In this document: piece after piece, positions 8,679 to 17,800 of the stretch
How the letters are laid out: each line of letters begins with the position of its first letter
How positions within the stretch are numbered: position 1 is the stretch's first letter
Assembly: GCA_009692115.1 (NCBI GenBank)
Contig: SHZU01000015.1
Span: forward strand, 1-33,429
Direction: 5' to 3'
Length of the DNA: 33,429 nt
From: Gemmatimonadota bacterium
GTDB lineage: Bacteria > Gemmatimonadota > Gemmatimonadetes > Gemmatimonadales > GWC2-71-9
Notes under the pieces: model-generated
The model's input: only the letters and a program-made list of their open reading frames with translations
Databases searched by the model: none
What the model was told of the DNA's origin: nothing
Translations under genes and position numbers: made by a program

Positions 8679-9859
8679 TAGGCGCCGAGGGTGGTGGCGC
8701 GGTGGCGGATGGCTTCGCGATAGCCGTCGAGATTCCGGGTGAATTCGGAGATCGAGTCGCCCCCGAATTTCTCGAGCATGGCGTCGGCGAGCACGATGGC
8801 CACCAGCGCTTCGGCGATGACGCCCATAGCCGGCACCGCGGTCACATCGGACCGTTCGCTTTGGGCTTGGGCGGCCTGTCCGGTCTTCAAGTCGACCGTG
8901 GCGAGCGGAGTCATCAGGGTGGCGATCGGCTTCATGGCGACCCGAACGACGAGTGGCTCGCCCGTGGTCATCCCCCCTTCGAGGCCCCCGGCGTTGTTGC
9001 TCCGGCGCGCAAATCCGGATTTAGCACTCGGATCGATCGGATCGTGGACCGCCGACCCAGGGCGGCGGGCGGCCTCGAAGCCGAGTCCGATTTCCACGCC
9101 TTTGACCGCCGGAATCGACATCAGCATCCCGGCCAGGCGGCCGTCGAGTTTTCGGTCCCAAGAGACATGACTGCCGAGTCCGAGTGGGAGACCGTCGGCG
9201 ACGACGTCGATCTCGCCGCCTAACGTGTCGCCGTCCTGCTTGGCTTGGTCGATCCGGGCGATGATGGCGGCCTCGGAGGCGGGGTCGAGGACCCGGACCG
9301 GCGAGGCATCGGACGTCGCGTTGAGCGGGCGTGGCAGCGGATTCGGGGCGGTGACCCGGATTCCGCCGAGCGACACGACGTGGCTTCCGATGGCAATGGC
9401 GCAGGCGTCGAGGAGCCGTTTGGCGACGGCCCCGGCCGCGACCCGGGCGGCGGTTTCGCGGGCGCTGGCCCGTTCCAGGATGTCGCGAGCGTCTTGGCGG
9501 TCGTATTTGAGGACGCCGACCAAGTCGGCGTGGCCGGGCCTTGGCCGGGTGACTTGGCGGCGGCGAGGTTGGTCGGTGGCTTCGGGGGCCATGATGTCGG
9601 CCCAGTTGGCCCAATCCCGGTTCTCGATCAGCATGGCGATCGGGGAGCCGAGGGTGGTGCCGGCGCGGACGCCCGAGAGGAATTGGATTTGGTCGTGTTC
9701 GATCTTCATCCGGGCGCCGCGGCCGTAGCCCTGCATCCGGCGGGCGAGCTCGAGGTTGACCCAGGGTGCGTCGAGGGGGAGGCCGGCGGGGACGCCTTCG
9801 ACGAGGGCGACGAGGGCTTTGCCGTGCGATTCCCCAGCGGTGGTGAAGCGGAAGTGCAT
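8678..9859 (-). CDS. aroC: Chorismate synthase
   Basis: 393 aa. It converts 5-enolpyruvylshikimate-3-phosphate to chorismate using reduced FMN. Start ATG 9859 gives MHFRFTTAGESHGKALVAL, the canonical N-terminus with the conserved GESHG. Further family blocks are RRMQGYGRGARMKIE (41-54), SGVRAGTTLGSPIAM, RASARETAARVAAGA and GLEGGMTTGEPLVVRVAMKPI. An upstream start at 9922 exists, but it would add 21 non-conserved residues and ignores the TACCTT box 5 nt before ATG 9859. There is no clear Shine-Dalgarno, in keeping with a leaderless start. It is first in an operon with aroK. The protein is slightly longer than E. coli AroC (361 aa), as in many Gram-positive-type chorismate synthases. Confidence 0.96.
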   Translation of the reverse strand: MHFRFTTAGESHGKALVALVEGVPAGLPLDAPWVNLELARRMQGYGRGARMKIEHDQIQFLSGVRAGTTLGSPIAMLIENRDWANWADIMAPEATDQPRRRQVTRPRPGHADLVGVLKYDRQDARDILERASARETAARVAAGAVAKRLLDACAIAIGSHVVSLGGIRVTAPNPLPRPLNATSDASPVRVLDPASEAAIIARIDQAKQDGDTLGGEIDVVADGLPLGLGSHVSWDRKLDGRLAGMLMSIPAVKGVEIGLGFEAARRPGSAVHDPIDPSAKSGFARRSNNAGGLEGGMTTGEPLVVRVAMKPIATLMTPLATVDLKTGQAAQAQSERSDVTAVPAMGVIAEALVAIVLADAMLEKFGGDSISEFTRNLDGYREAIRHRATTLGA

Positions 9860-9864
9860 GGGGG

Positions 9865-9870
9865 AAGGTA
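9865..9870 (-). promoter_or_regulatory. Candidate -10 box for leaderless aroC mRNA
   Basis: Minus-strand TACCTT, then CCCCC, then the aroC ATG. The extended context GGGATTACCTT is identical to that before trmFO. No ribosome-binding sequence fits between box and start. Confidence 0.5.
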
Positions 9871-9979
9871 ATCCCGCGCCAGGCGGAACCGGACCCCGCG
9901 GACCGCTACCGGGGCCGCTCATGGCGCCGACTTACTAGATTTGAATAGGTGCGAAGCAACGCCTGAGGGGGGGGCGCCA

Positions 9980-10440
9980 ATGAACCCGCTTGAGCATTGG
10001 GCCGGCGCAATCCGCCCGATCTGGAACACCCATCGCACGATCATTCTCCGAGCCTCCGTTGCGCTCCTCAGCCTCTACGCCGCCCTCAAGCTCGGTACTG
10101 AGTTCTGGCGACTGCTCTTTGACATGAGCCCGACCGGCGCAATTGACTTGCGCATCCTCAACCACCAAACCCGGGCGTGGTTCGAGGGGCATTTGGTGTA
10201 CACCGGATCAACCCTCACGCCCCATCCTCCCGCCACCTTCGTCATCCTCTATCCATTCCTCGGTTGGCTGGAGTTTGCTCAGGCGCGATGGGTGTGGGCG
10301 GCCACGACGGTGGTGATGCTTGGCGCGTTGACCGTTGTGCTAGTCCGGGCCAGTGGTGCTACCACACGGCTCGAGCGGGGGCTGGTGGCGGTGATGCTCC
10401 TGTCCATGAACGCGACGGGGGTGGACGTCGTGCCCGCGGC
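9980..10440 (+). pseudogene. GT87-like membrane glycosyltransferase, truncated
   Basis: ATG 9980 lies behind a G-rich ribosome site (GAGGGGGGGG). The translation MNPLEHWAGAIRPIWNTHR continues with a first hydrophobic helix (about 23-36), then DLRILNHQTRAWFEGHLVYTG and HPPATFVILYPFLGWLEFA, then two further membrane helices. This is the start of a GT87/DUF2029-type polyprenol-sugar-dependent mannosyl/glycosyltransferase (dxRvyxxxaxAxleGxxvY ... yPPlxxlllaPl). Family members have about 400 residues and ten or more helices. Here recognisable sequence ends near residue 150-155, around 10440. The frame then runs on as arginine/serine-rich nonsense, overlapping the SDR gene to 10747. The break coincides with the left edge of the lower-GC cassette, so insertion or deletion there probably removed the rest. 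Confidence 0.6.
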
Positions 10441-10488
10441 GGCGTACGTTGGAGTCGCAACCAGACTCCCACGCCTGAGGCAACAACC

Positions 10489-11244
10489 TTGGATTTCACG
10501 AACCAGCGTGTCCTGGTCACGGGGAGCAGCCGTGGTATCGGCCTTGCCATTGCCAAGGCATTTCTCGACGCGGGTGCTCGGGTCGCAATCAACGGCACCT
10601 CGAAACAGTCTGTGGCTGCGGCCATGGCAAGCCTGGCCGCTCCGGAACACACCGTCGCGGCGCCTGGAAACATCGGCACCGTTGCCGGTTGCGAGTCGGT
10701 GGTCGAGACGGCGATCACGGCGTTCGGGGGCCTCGACGTTTTGGTGAACAACGCTGGGGTCGGCGCGGGCCGGCCGATTGCGGCGTGTGACGAGGCGATG
10801 TGGGACGCGCACGCCGATGTCAATCTCAAGGGGTTGTTCTTCTGCTGTCGCGCCGCGATCCCCGCCTTGCGCCAGGCCAATGGGAATATCGTCAATATTG
10901 CGTCGGACGCCGGTTTGATGGGGGTGCCGGGCATTACCGTTTACTGCGGCACCAAGGGCGGCGTGGTGAACATGTCGCGGGCGATGGCATTGGAAATCGC
11001 CCCGGACGTGCGGGTCAATTGCGTCTGCCCGGGTTACGTCGACACCGACATGATTCGCAAGAGCAACAAGGCCAAGGCCGACCCCGCCGCGGCCTGGCAG
11101 AAGATGGTCGACTATGCCCCGCTCAAACGGATCGGGTCTCCTGAAGAGATCGCCCACGCGGTCCTCTACTTGGCGTCATCCCAAGCGCGGTTCATTACGG
11201 GCATCGCTCTCGCCATTGACGGCGGCACGACCGCCGGCCGTTAG
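10489..11244 (+). CDS. SDR-family NAD(P)-dependent oxidoreductase (FabG-like)
   Basis: 251 aa classical short-chain dehydrogenase. I take TTG 10489 as start: it gives (M)DFTNQRVLVTGSSRGIGLAI, with the cofactor motif TGSSRGIG (11-18) at the normal distance from the N-terminus, and a GAGG ribosome site lies 8 nt upstream. No ATG is available nearby. The catalytic set is S139 (NIASD), Y152 and K156 (YCGTK); NNAG is at 87-90 and the tail GIALAIDGGTTAGR is typical. It probably oxidises a hydroxyl or reduces a carbonyl on a small metabolite; the substrate is not readable. It is 45 bp ahead of the ornithine-cyclodeaminase-family gene on the same strand, likely in one transcript. Base composition is lower in GC than the flanking genes, consistent with horizontal transfer. 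Confidence 0.88.
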   Translation: MDFTNQRVLVTGSSRGIGLAIAKAFLDAGARVAINGTSKQSVAAAMASLAAPEHTVAAPGNIGTVAGCESVVETAITAFGGLDVLVNNAGVGAGRPIAACDEAMWDAHADVNLKGLFFCCRAAIPALRQANGNIVNIASDAGLMGVPGITVYCGTKGGVVNMSRAMALEIAPDVRVNCVCPGYVDTDMIRKSNKAKADPAAAWQKMVDYAPLKRIGSPEEIAHAVLYLASSQARFITGIALAIDGGTTAGR

Positions 11245-11289
11245 CAACGCCGTTGCGCACACCCATTAGATGAGAAGAGGCCTGCTGCG

Positions 11290-12276
11290 ATGACTATGGT
11301 ATTCGGACTGGAAGCGATCAAGCGGTTGATCACGACCCCACCACTGATCCAGGCGATCGAAGACGGCTTCGTTCTCTACTCCGACGGCAAGGTCGTCGTG
11401 CCACCGGTTGGCTTTTTGCATTTTGATCAGCCCCCAGGCGATGTGCATATCAAATATGGCTACGTGCGAGGCGACGACATTTATGTCTTGAAAATGGCGT
11501 CTGGCTTCTATGACAACGCGAAGCTGGGTGTGCCGGTGACCGACGGCGTCATTCTGGTTTTCAGCCAGCAGACCGGGCACTTGAAGATGTTGCTCCATGA
11601 TGAATGTTGGCTCACCGACATGCGCACCGCGGCGGCCGGTGCGGTTGCCGCCCGCTATCTGGCCCCCAAAAATGTCCGTCACATCGGCATCGTCGGCACC
11701 GGGGTGCAAGCGCGGATGCAACTCACGCTGTTGAGGACTGTGGTCGACTGTCGCAGCTGTTTTGTTTGGGGTCGAGACACAGCCAAAGTCCAGGCGATGA
11801 TCGAGGACCTCAACGCCGACGCCTCGATTCAGGACTGGGGTCTTAAGATCAAAGCGGCGTCTGATATCGGGGAACTGGCGTCAGAGTGCCGGCTCATCGT
11901 GACCACGACGTCGGCCAGGGAGGCGCTGATTCGGGCGGACCAGGTCCAGGCGGGTACCCATATCACGGCCATGGGTTCGGATGACCACGGCAAGCAGGAA
12001 TTGGAGGCCGCGCTGCTCGGGAAGGCGGATCGGGTGGTGGCAGACAGCATTGCCCAATGCGTCGATCACGGGGAGTGCTTTCATGCCGTGAAGCACGGCA
12101 GCATCCGAGCCGACTCAATTCTCGAATTGGGCAACGTCATCAAGAACCCGGCCCTGGGTCGAACCAACGACGAGCAGATTACAGTGGCAGACCTGACGGG
12201 TATTGCGATCCAGGATATTCAAATTGCCAAGATGGTTACCAGCGCTTACAGCAAGGGAGACTCACGTGGCGGTTGA
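11290..12276 (+). CDS. Ornithine cyclodeaminase/mu-crystallin family imine reductase or dehydrogenase
   Basis: 328 aa. The family binds NAD(P) and converts amino acids and cyclic or linear imines; members include ornithine cyclodeaminase, alanine dehydrogenase, EutC of ectoine use and iminosuccinate reductase BhcD. Visible: substrate lysine K68 (YVLKMASGFYDNAKLGVP), R112 in LTDMRTAAAGAVAA, the dinucleotide fold HIGIVGTGVQARMQ (131-144), and the GSDDHGKQEL block (229-238) with D231 as the probable proton donor. The N-terminus lacks a signal peptide, so the enzyme is cytoplasmic. It lies between an SDR gene and a PLP-dependent lyase whose start overlaps its end by 11 bp. Within 11401-11520 only 60 of 120 bases are G or C, against 83 of 120 in aroC at 9481-9600. 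The precise substrate is unknown. Confidence 0.88.
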   Translation: MTMVFGLEAIKRLITTPPLIQAIEDGFVLYSDGKVVVPPVGFLHFDQPPGDVHIKYGYVRGDDIYVLKMASGFYDNAKLGVPVTDGVILVFSQQTGHLKMLLHDECWLTDMRTAAAGAVAARYLAPKNVRHIGIVGTGVQARMQLTLLRTVVDCRSCFVWGRDTAKVQAMIEDLNADASIQDWGLKIKAASDIGELASECRLIVTTTSAREALIRADQVQAGTHITAMGSDDHGKQELEAALLGKADRVVADSIAQCVDHGECFHAVKHGSIRADSILELGNVIKNPALGRTNDEQITVADLTGIAIQDIQIAKMVTSAYSKGDSRGG

Positions 12277-13243
12277 ACAGCGGGACCAGCTGGACGTACC
12301 GACACTGGTACAACAGGCGTACGAGAGGACCAAGGCCTATCTCTCGCCCACACCGCTCGAGTTTTCTGGTTACCTGAGCGACCAGATCGAAGCTGAGGTG
12401 TGGCTCAAGTTGGATTTGGTGCAGAAGACCGGCTCCTTCAAATATCGCGGGGCGATCAACAAGATTCTGTCACTCACGGAAGCGGAACTCGACCAGGGGG
12501 TCGTGTCGACCTCGACCGGCAACTACGCGCTCGCGGTCGCCGAGGCGATGCGCCAGCGGGGCCGCCGGGCCACGATCTACGTTGCCCGCGACATGGACGA
12601 GTCGCGCCTGAATATCCTAAGGTCCGCTGGCCTCGACTTGGTCATTTTTGGCGACCTTGCATGGGATGCTGAGGAAGAGGCCCGCCGGGTGGGCGAGGAG
12701 GAGGGCAAGATTTATGTGTCGCCCTACAACGATCCGCTGGTGGTGGGCGGTCAGGGTACCTGCGGCTACGAGATCTCGCAGCAACTTCCGGATCTGGACG
12801 CGGCCTTCTTTGCCTGCGGTTCGGGTGGGTTGCTGACCGGTTCGGCGGGTTGGCTCAAGTCCTACAACCCCAAGATCGAAGCCTATGGCGTGTCACCGGC
12901 GAACTCGCCAGTAATGCACGAGTCCATGCGAGCCAACAGGATCGTCAGGACCGAGATGTACCCGACCCTGGCGGACACCTGTGCAGGAAGTGTGGATCCA
13001 GATAGTATCACCCTGGAACTCTGCCAACGACACGTGGCTGAGATCGTACTGCTGTCTGAAAAGGAAATTGAAGCGTCGATCCGCCTGTTGTTCGAACACC
13101 ATCGACTGGTGTCCGAAGGATCCGGCGCGTTGGGTGTCGGGGGTCTGCTCAAGCGGAAAGAGCGCTTCAAGGGGAAGAAAGTCGTCGCGGTGGTCTGTGG
13201 GCGGAACATCGACCTCGACGTGTTCAAGCGAATTGTCGCCTAA
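12266..13243 (+). CDS. PLP-dependent threonine/hydroxyaspartate dehydratase-like lyase
   Basis: 325 aa fold-type-II PLP enzyme. GTG 12266 is chosen because AAGGGAG stands just upstream, and it gives VAVEQRDQLDVPTL. Key features: the PLP lysine K59 in KTGSFKYRGA, the STSTGNYALAVAEA loop that holds the substrate carboxylate, and the phosphate-binding ACGSGGLLTG. The family dehydrates beta-hydroxy amino acids (serine, threonine, threo-3-hydroxyaspartate) through an enamine/imine. The EutB and BhcB branches work beside an ornithine-cyclodeaminase-family partner, exactly the neighbour seen here. There is no ACT regulatory domain, so it is not the biosynthetic allosteric IlvA type. The stop TAA interlocks with the stop of the convergent permease in the shared CTAA. 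Confidence 0.88.
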   Translation: MAVEQRDQLDVPTLVQQAYERTKAYLSPTPLEFSGYLSDQIEAEVWLKLDLVQKTGSFKYRGAINKILSLTEAELDQGVVSTSTGNYALAVAEAMRQRGRRATIYVARDMDESRLNILRSAGLDLVIFGDLAWDAEEEARRVGEEEGKIYVSPYNDPLVVGGQGTCGYEISQQLPDLDAAFFACGSGGLLTGSAGWLKSYNPKIEAYGVSPANSPVMHESMRANRIVRTEMYPTLADTCAGSVDPDSITLELCQRHVAEIVLLSEKEIEASIRLLFEHHRLVSEGSGALGVGGLLKRKERFKGKKVVAVVCGRNIDLDVFKRIVA

Positions 13244-14664
13244 CGATCTTTGATTAAATTCCCGGTCCTCTGGCCACGCCAATACAACGTCAGCCCGATG
13301 CCGATCAGGAACACGCAGCCGCCCGCCACCTTGACCAAGAACATCCGGGGATTGGGGTCGCTGGCGGGTGGCACCATCGAGAAGGTGATGCCCATCAAGG
13401 TCGTGGCAAACCCGACGGCGCCCGCCACCCGGCAGCCGAGCTTGCCAAGCCGTGACGAGGACGCGCTGGGATCCGACCGCGCGGCTCGTTCCCGCAAGAC
13501 CGGATAGGCCGCGAAGATGTACAGCAAGGGCAGCAGCGAGAGGATAATGGTCATGTCGACCAGCACGACGAAGGCGTCGCGCACGGTTGCGCCTGACATC
13601 GCCGCCGCGAAGACCAGGGTAGCGGCAGAACTCTGGGTCAGCAGGGCGACGTAGGGCGAGCCGTGGCGGGGATGCAGTCGCGCGAGTGCCTTGGGCAGGT
13701 AGCGATCCACCCCCACCACGAATGGCAGGCGAGCGGTACCGGCCAGAAAGGCGCCGAAACTTCCGACGCTCGCCAGCGCCAGGAATCCCGCCGTCAGCGG
13801 CCCGAAGAACGGCAGACCGATCCGCTCGCCGATGGCGGCAAGAGCTTGCGGAATCCCGGCGATCACGTCGATGGTGGCGGTCGGCAACGCCACCAGCAGC
13901 GAAGCCGTGCCGGCCATGTAGATAATCGTGACGATGACCCCGGCGATCACCGCGGCCCGGCGCAGTTGCCGCGCCGGATCGCGGATCTCGCCACCCATGA
14001 TCGGGCCGAGTTCGAGCCCCTGCAACGCGCCGGCGACAATCGCGAATGCCGCATAGGTCGACCGGGCGCCGAAATCAGGCATCAGACTGGCCGCCGTGAA
14101 GGGCGTCGCCGGGCCAAACCGATACCAGGCTACGGCACCCGCGCCGATCACTAAGGTGGCCACCGTCCACGCCGCCATTCCGCCAAGGTTCGGGAGCCAC
14201 TTGCCCCGCTTGAGGCCGAGGATATTCAAGGCCGTGGCCGCCCACAACACGGTCAGACAGTAGACGCTGTTGTACCCGACGCTGGTCGAATAGGGCAGCC
14301 AGCGTTCGCCGCCGACCCGGAGGAACACCCCGGCGCTGAACAACAGGGCGGACGGGAAGAACACCACGTTGACCACCCAGTACGACCACCCGGCGACGAA
14401 GCCGTGGACGTCGCCAAAGCCGGCCTTGGCCCAGAGGTAGAGTCCGCCTTCGCCGGGGACGCGGGCACTCAGGTCGAGGACCGCGAAGGCCAGGGGGATG
14501 AAGAAGAACACCAAGCCCATGGCCCACAGCACCAAACTCGAGGGGCCGATTTGCGCCGCCGTCGACAACCAGCGCAGACTGACGATGGCGGCGATGTTGA
14601 GCAACACCAGATCCCCGGTGCCCAAGACCCGGTGCAGTTGGCTAGCGGCTTCGGGTTTGCTCAC
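13240..14664 (-). CDS. APC-superfamily amino-acid permease
   Basis: 474 aa, about 12 predicted hydrophobic segments, inner membrane. GTG 14664 starts VSKPEAASQLHRVLGTGDLVLLNIAAIVSLRWLS, and the first helix then aligns with family N-termini. The longer frame to 15030 would add 122 polar residues overlapping the divergent gene and is rejected. Family blocks: PGEGGLYLWAKAGFGDVHGFVAGW (helix 2 into helix 3 region), QGLELGPIMGGEIRDPARQLRRAA (helix 6 region with the EIRDP acidic loop), and LPFVVGVDRYLPKALARLHPRHGSPYVAL. It likely imports an amino acid or exchanges it against a product. It converges on the SDR/imine-reductase/lyase genes and probably supplies their substrate. The stop TAG lies inside a CGTTAGGC octamer. 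Confidence 0.88.
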   Translation of the reverse strand: MSKPEAASQLHRVLGTGDLVLLNIAAIVSLRWLSTAAQIGPSSLVLWAMGLVFFFIPLAFAVLDLSARVPGEGGLYLWAKAGFGDVHGFVAGWSYWVVNVVFFPSALLFSAGVFLRVGGERWLPYSTSVGYNSVYCLTVLWAATALNILGLKRGKWLPNLGGMAAWTVATLVIGAGAVAWYRFGPATPFTAASLMPDFGARSTYAAFAIVAGALQGLELGPIMGGEIRDPARQLRRAAVIAGVIVTIIYMAGTASLLVALPTATIDVIAGIPQALAAIGERIGLPFFGPLTAGFLALASVGSFGAFLAGTARLPFVVGVDRYLPKALARLHPRHGSPYVALLTQSSAATLVFAAAMSGATVRDAFVVLVDMTIILSLLPLLYIFAAYPVLRERAARSDPSASSSRLGKLGCRVAGAVGFATTLMGITFSMVPPASDPNPRMFLVKVAGGCVFLIGIGLTLYWRGQRTGNLIKDR

Positions 14665-14800
14665 GCTGGTTCCATCGAAGAGTGGGCTAACAGACAGTGC
14701 AGGGGCCGGACCTACCCGCCGGATCGAATCGGAGTCTACCGAACAAGGAGGATCTTGGATACCCCGGTCGCGGCCCCTCGACCGCTCGCGCGTCGGGCGG

Positions 14801-14806
14801 TAGGTT
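14801..14806 (+). promoter_or_regulatory. Candidate -10 box for leaderless mRNA of the 14813 gene
   Basis: TAGGTT, then GGCTGG (6 nt), then ATG 14813. There is no convincing Shine-Dalgarno at that ATG. The layout is the same as at trmFO, aroC and the antitoxin. Confidence 0.4.
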
Positions 14807-14812
14807 GGCTGG

Positions 14813-17800
14813 ATGACGGAAGCTCCAGTTCCTCGACCTGGAAGTCGGATCGACTTCAGGATGCTCTCGATCGGGAGCGTCGTCGCCTCCGTCTTGGTTG
14901 GATGCCGCGGCGACTCCAGTGCTATGGCCACGGGCGGCGGTGTGGACGCCGGCTTTCTCTCGGCCCTTGAGTGGCGTTTCGTGGGGCCGTACCGGGGAGG
15001 GCGCGTCCCTGCGGTGGCGGGCGATTCCAAGAACCCTTTGGTTTTCTACTTCGGGGCGGCTCACGGCGGCGTGTGGAAGACGACCGATGCCGGCGGGCAT
15101 TGGCGAAACCTGTCGGACGGCTTCTTCAGGTTTCCTGCCGTGGGTGCCTTGGACGTGTCGCTCTCGGATCCCCAGGTGATCTTTGCGGGCACCGGTGAGG
15201 GGCTTCAGCGGCAGTTCATTTCGCCCGGCGACGGGGTCTACAAATCCACCGACGGAGGAGACACCTGGGCCAATGTGGGCCTTCGAGAAACCCGGCACAT
15301 CGCCAGGATCCTGATTCATCCGACCAATCCCGATGTCGTGTACGTGGCGGCCATGGGGGACATGTTCGGCCCCAACCCGGAGCGGGGCGTTTATCGAACC
15401 ATGAACGGAGGGAAGACCTGGGAACGGATCCTCAATCGGGGCGAGACCGCCGGCGCGGTGGATCTGTCGATCGATCAGAGGAACCCGAAGGTGATCATCG
15501 CCGCTCTGAACCACCATGTGACGTACCCGTGGGACGAGGAGAGTGGCGGACCCAGCACGGGCCTCTTCAAGACCACGGATGGCGGGGATAGCTGGACGGA
15601 CATCACCCGCAATCCCGGGATGCCCAAGGGGTTGGTCGGGAAGATCGGCCTCTCGATCTCACCGGCGCGGTCGAGCCGGGTGTATGCGTTCATCGAGGCC
15701 GACCAGGGTGACGGCGGGATCTACCGGTCTGACGACGGCGGCTCCACCTGGCAGATGACCCATCACGACCCCGGCAAGATGGAGATCCCCAACTCCTACA
15801 ACCACATCACCGCCGACCCCCGGGATCCCGACGTCGTCTACATCCAGCCGATCAGTGGTCTCCTCAAGTCCACGGACGCGGGCCGGACGTTCGAAGATCA
15901 ACCGACGGAGAACTGGGACCATCATGCGTTGTGGATCGACCCCAACGACCCTCGCCGAATGATCGACGGAGGAGACGGCGGTGCGGCGGTGACGTTGAAC
16001 GGAGGTGAGTCCTGGTCGAGCCTCAATAACCAACCCACCGCCGACCTGCTCAGTCTGGCCGTGGACGACCAAGCCCCCTATTGGGTCTACGGCGCTCAGA
16101 ACGACAACAGTCACATTGCGATTCCTAGCCGCACCGACGATGAGTCGATCGGGTCGGAGCACTACCTGGTCATTCCGGCCGGCGAGGGCGGGCAGACCGC
16201 GGTGAAACCCGACGGCAGCGTCGTCTATGCGAATGACCGGACCAGGACGGTGCGTTTCAGCCGGAAAACCGGCCAGGCTCCGAGCATCAGCGTCTGGCCC
16301 GAAGTCGAGTTCGGAACCGCGCTCAAGGACGTGAAGTACCGTTTCTATTACTCGTTCCCGGTGCTGCTCTCGCCGCACGATCCCGGCGTGCTCTACACCG
16401 CCGCCCAGTACGTCTTTCGATCCACTGACGAAGGCCAGTCCTGGAAGCGGATCAGCGCCGACCTGACGCGAAACCGTCAGGACGTGATGGGCGCGCCGTC
16501 CGGAGGGCCGATCAGCTCCAATGCGTCGTCGCTCTTCCATGTGAGCGTCATCCGGACCCTTGCCGAGTCTCGTCTCCAAAGGGGCGAGCTCTGGGTGGGC
16601 ACCGACGACAGCAACGTTCAGCTCTCGCAAGATGGGGGCGGCAATTGGCGGAACGTCTCTCCCCCGGATCTCCCGGAATGGACCACGATCACGGCCATAG
16701 AGGTTTCCCGCCACCAGCCGGGGACGGTCTATCTGTCCGGAGAACGGCACCGGGTGAGCGATCGGACGCCGTATTTCTACAAGACTACCGACTACGGCAA
16801 CACCTGGCAGCGAATCACCAACGGGATTCGGGACCACGACTACTCGTGGGTCATCCGGGAGGACCCGGTCCGTCCGGGTCTCCTCTACGCGGGAACGGAA
16901 ACCGGCGTGTACGTGTCCTTCAACGCTGGGAGCTCCTGGCAGTCCATGCAGCGCAACCTGCCGCCGGTGATGGTGATGCAGATGGTCGTGAAGGACAACG
17001 ATTTGGTGCTGGCCACCCATGGGCGGGGCTTCTGGATTATGGACAACATCTCGGCCCTCCGCGGCATCACCCCCGAAGTTGCCTCGGCCCCGGTGCATTT
17101 GTTCAATGTCGTCCCCGCGCTTCGTCGGCTTCAGGGAGGGACCGGGACGGGACCCTCGGGCAGAGCGAGGAACCCGCCGAGCGGCGTGATGATCGAGTAC
17201 TACCTGGCCGAGAAGCCCGCCGGTGACTTGGTGCTGACCCTCATGGACGCGGGCGGCACGATCATCCGGCAGTCCAGCCCCCCAGCCACGGCAGGCATGA
17301 ACCGTTTCCTTTGGAACCTGCGATACCCGGGTACCGAGCTGCCCCCGGCCGCCGGGGCATTGAACGATTTCCAGAGCGTCGATCACTCGCCGCCCTTACC
17401 ACCGGTGGCGCCTCCGGGACGGTACCTCGTCCGACTCTCGGTGGGCGGACAGACCCAGGAGCAGGCCTTCGAGATTCGGAAGGATCCGAGAGTCGAGGCC
17501 GGCGACGCCGATTTCAGAGCCCAGTTCGATCTCATGGTCAAGATCCGGGATCGGGTCCCTGTAGTGGCCGATGTCGTGATGCGAATCAGAGCGATCCGAG
17601 CGCAGGTCGAAGGACGTCGGGCCGCCGGGGCGGAGAGCGTTCTGGAGCAATTGAAGGACATCGAGGGTACGCTGATGATCTGGATGGGGTCCGAGTCCCA
17701 CCCCATGATGTGGGGCCCCCCGGGGTTGATGGAGAAGTTCAGCACGCTCTCGCGGGCCGTCGGCGCCGCCGATGCCAGGCCCACCGCTTCGATGTACGCC

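Noticed and set aside
10103-10129. GT87-like fragment as a complete small membrane protein
   Set aside because: The conserved opening of a much larger family is recognisable, and the frame degenerates into nonsense overlapping the next gene, so truncation is the simpler reading.
10177-10488. N-terminal extension of the SDR frame back to 10177
   Set aside because: The added residues are the out-of-frame reading of the truncated glycosyltransferase. The Rossmann motif needs a start near 10489, where a ribosome site stands before TTG.
14665-15030. 122-codon N-terminal extension of the APC permease
   Set aside because: It is polar and low-complexity, overlaps the divergent propeller gene, and the GTG at 14664 directly precedes family-like sequence.
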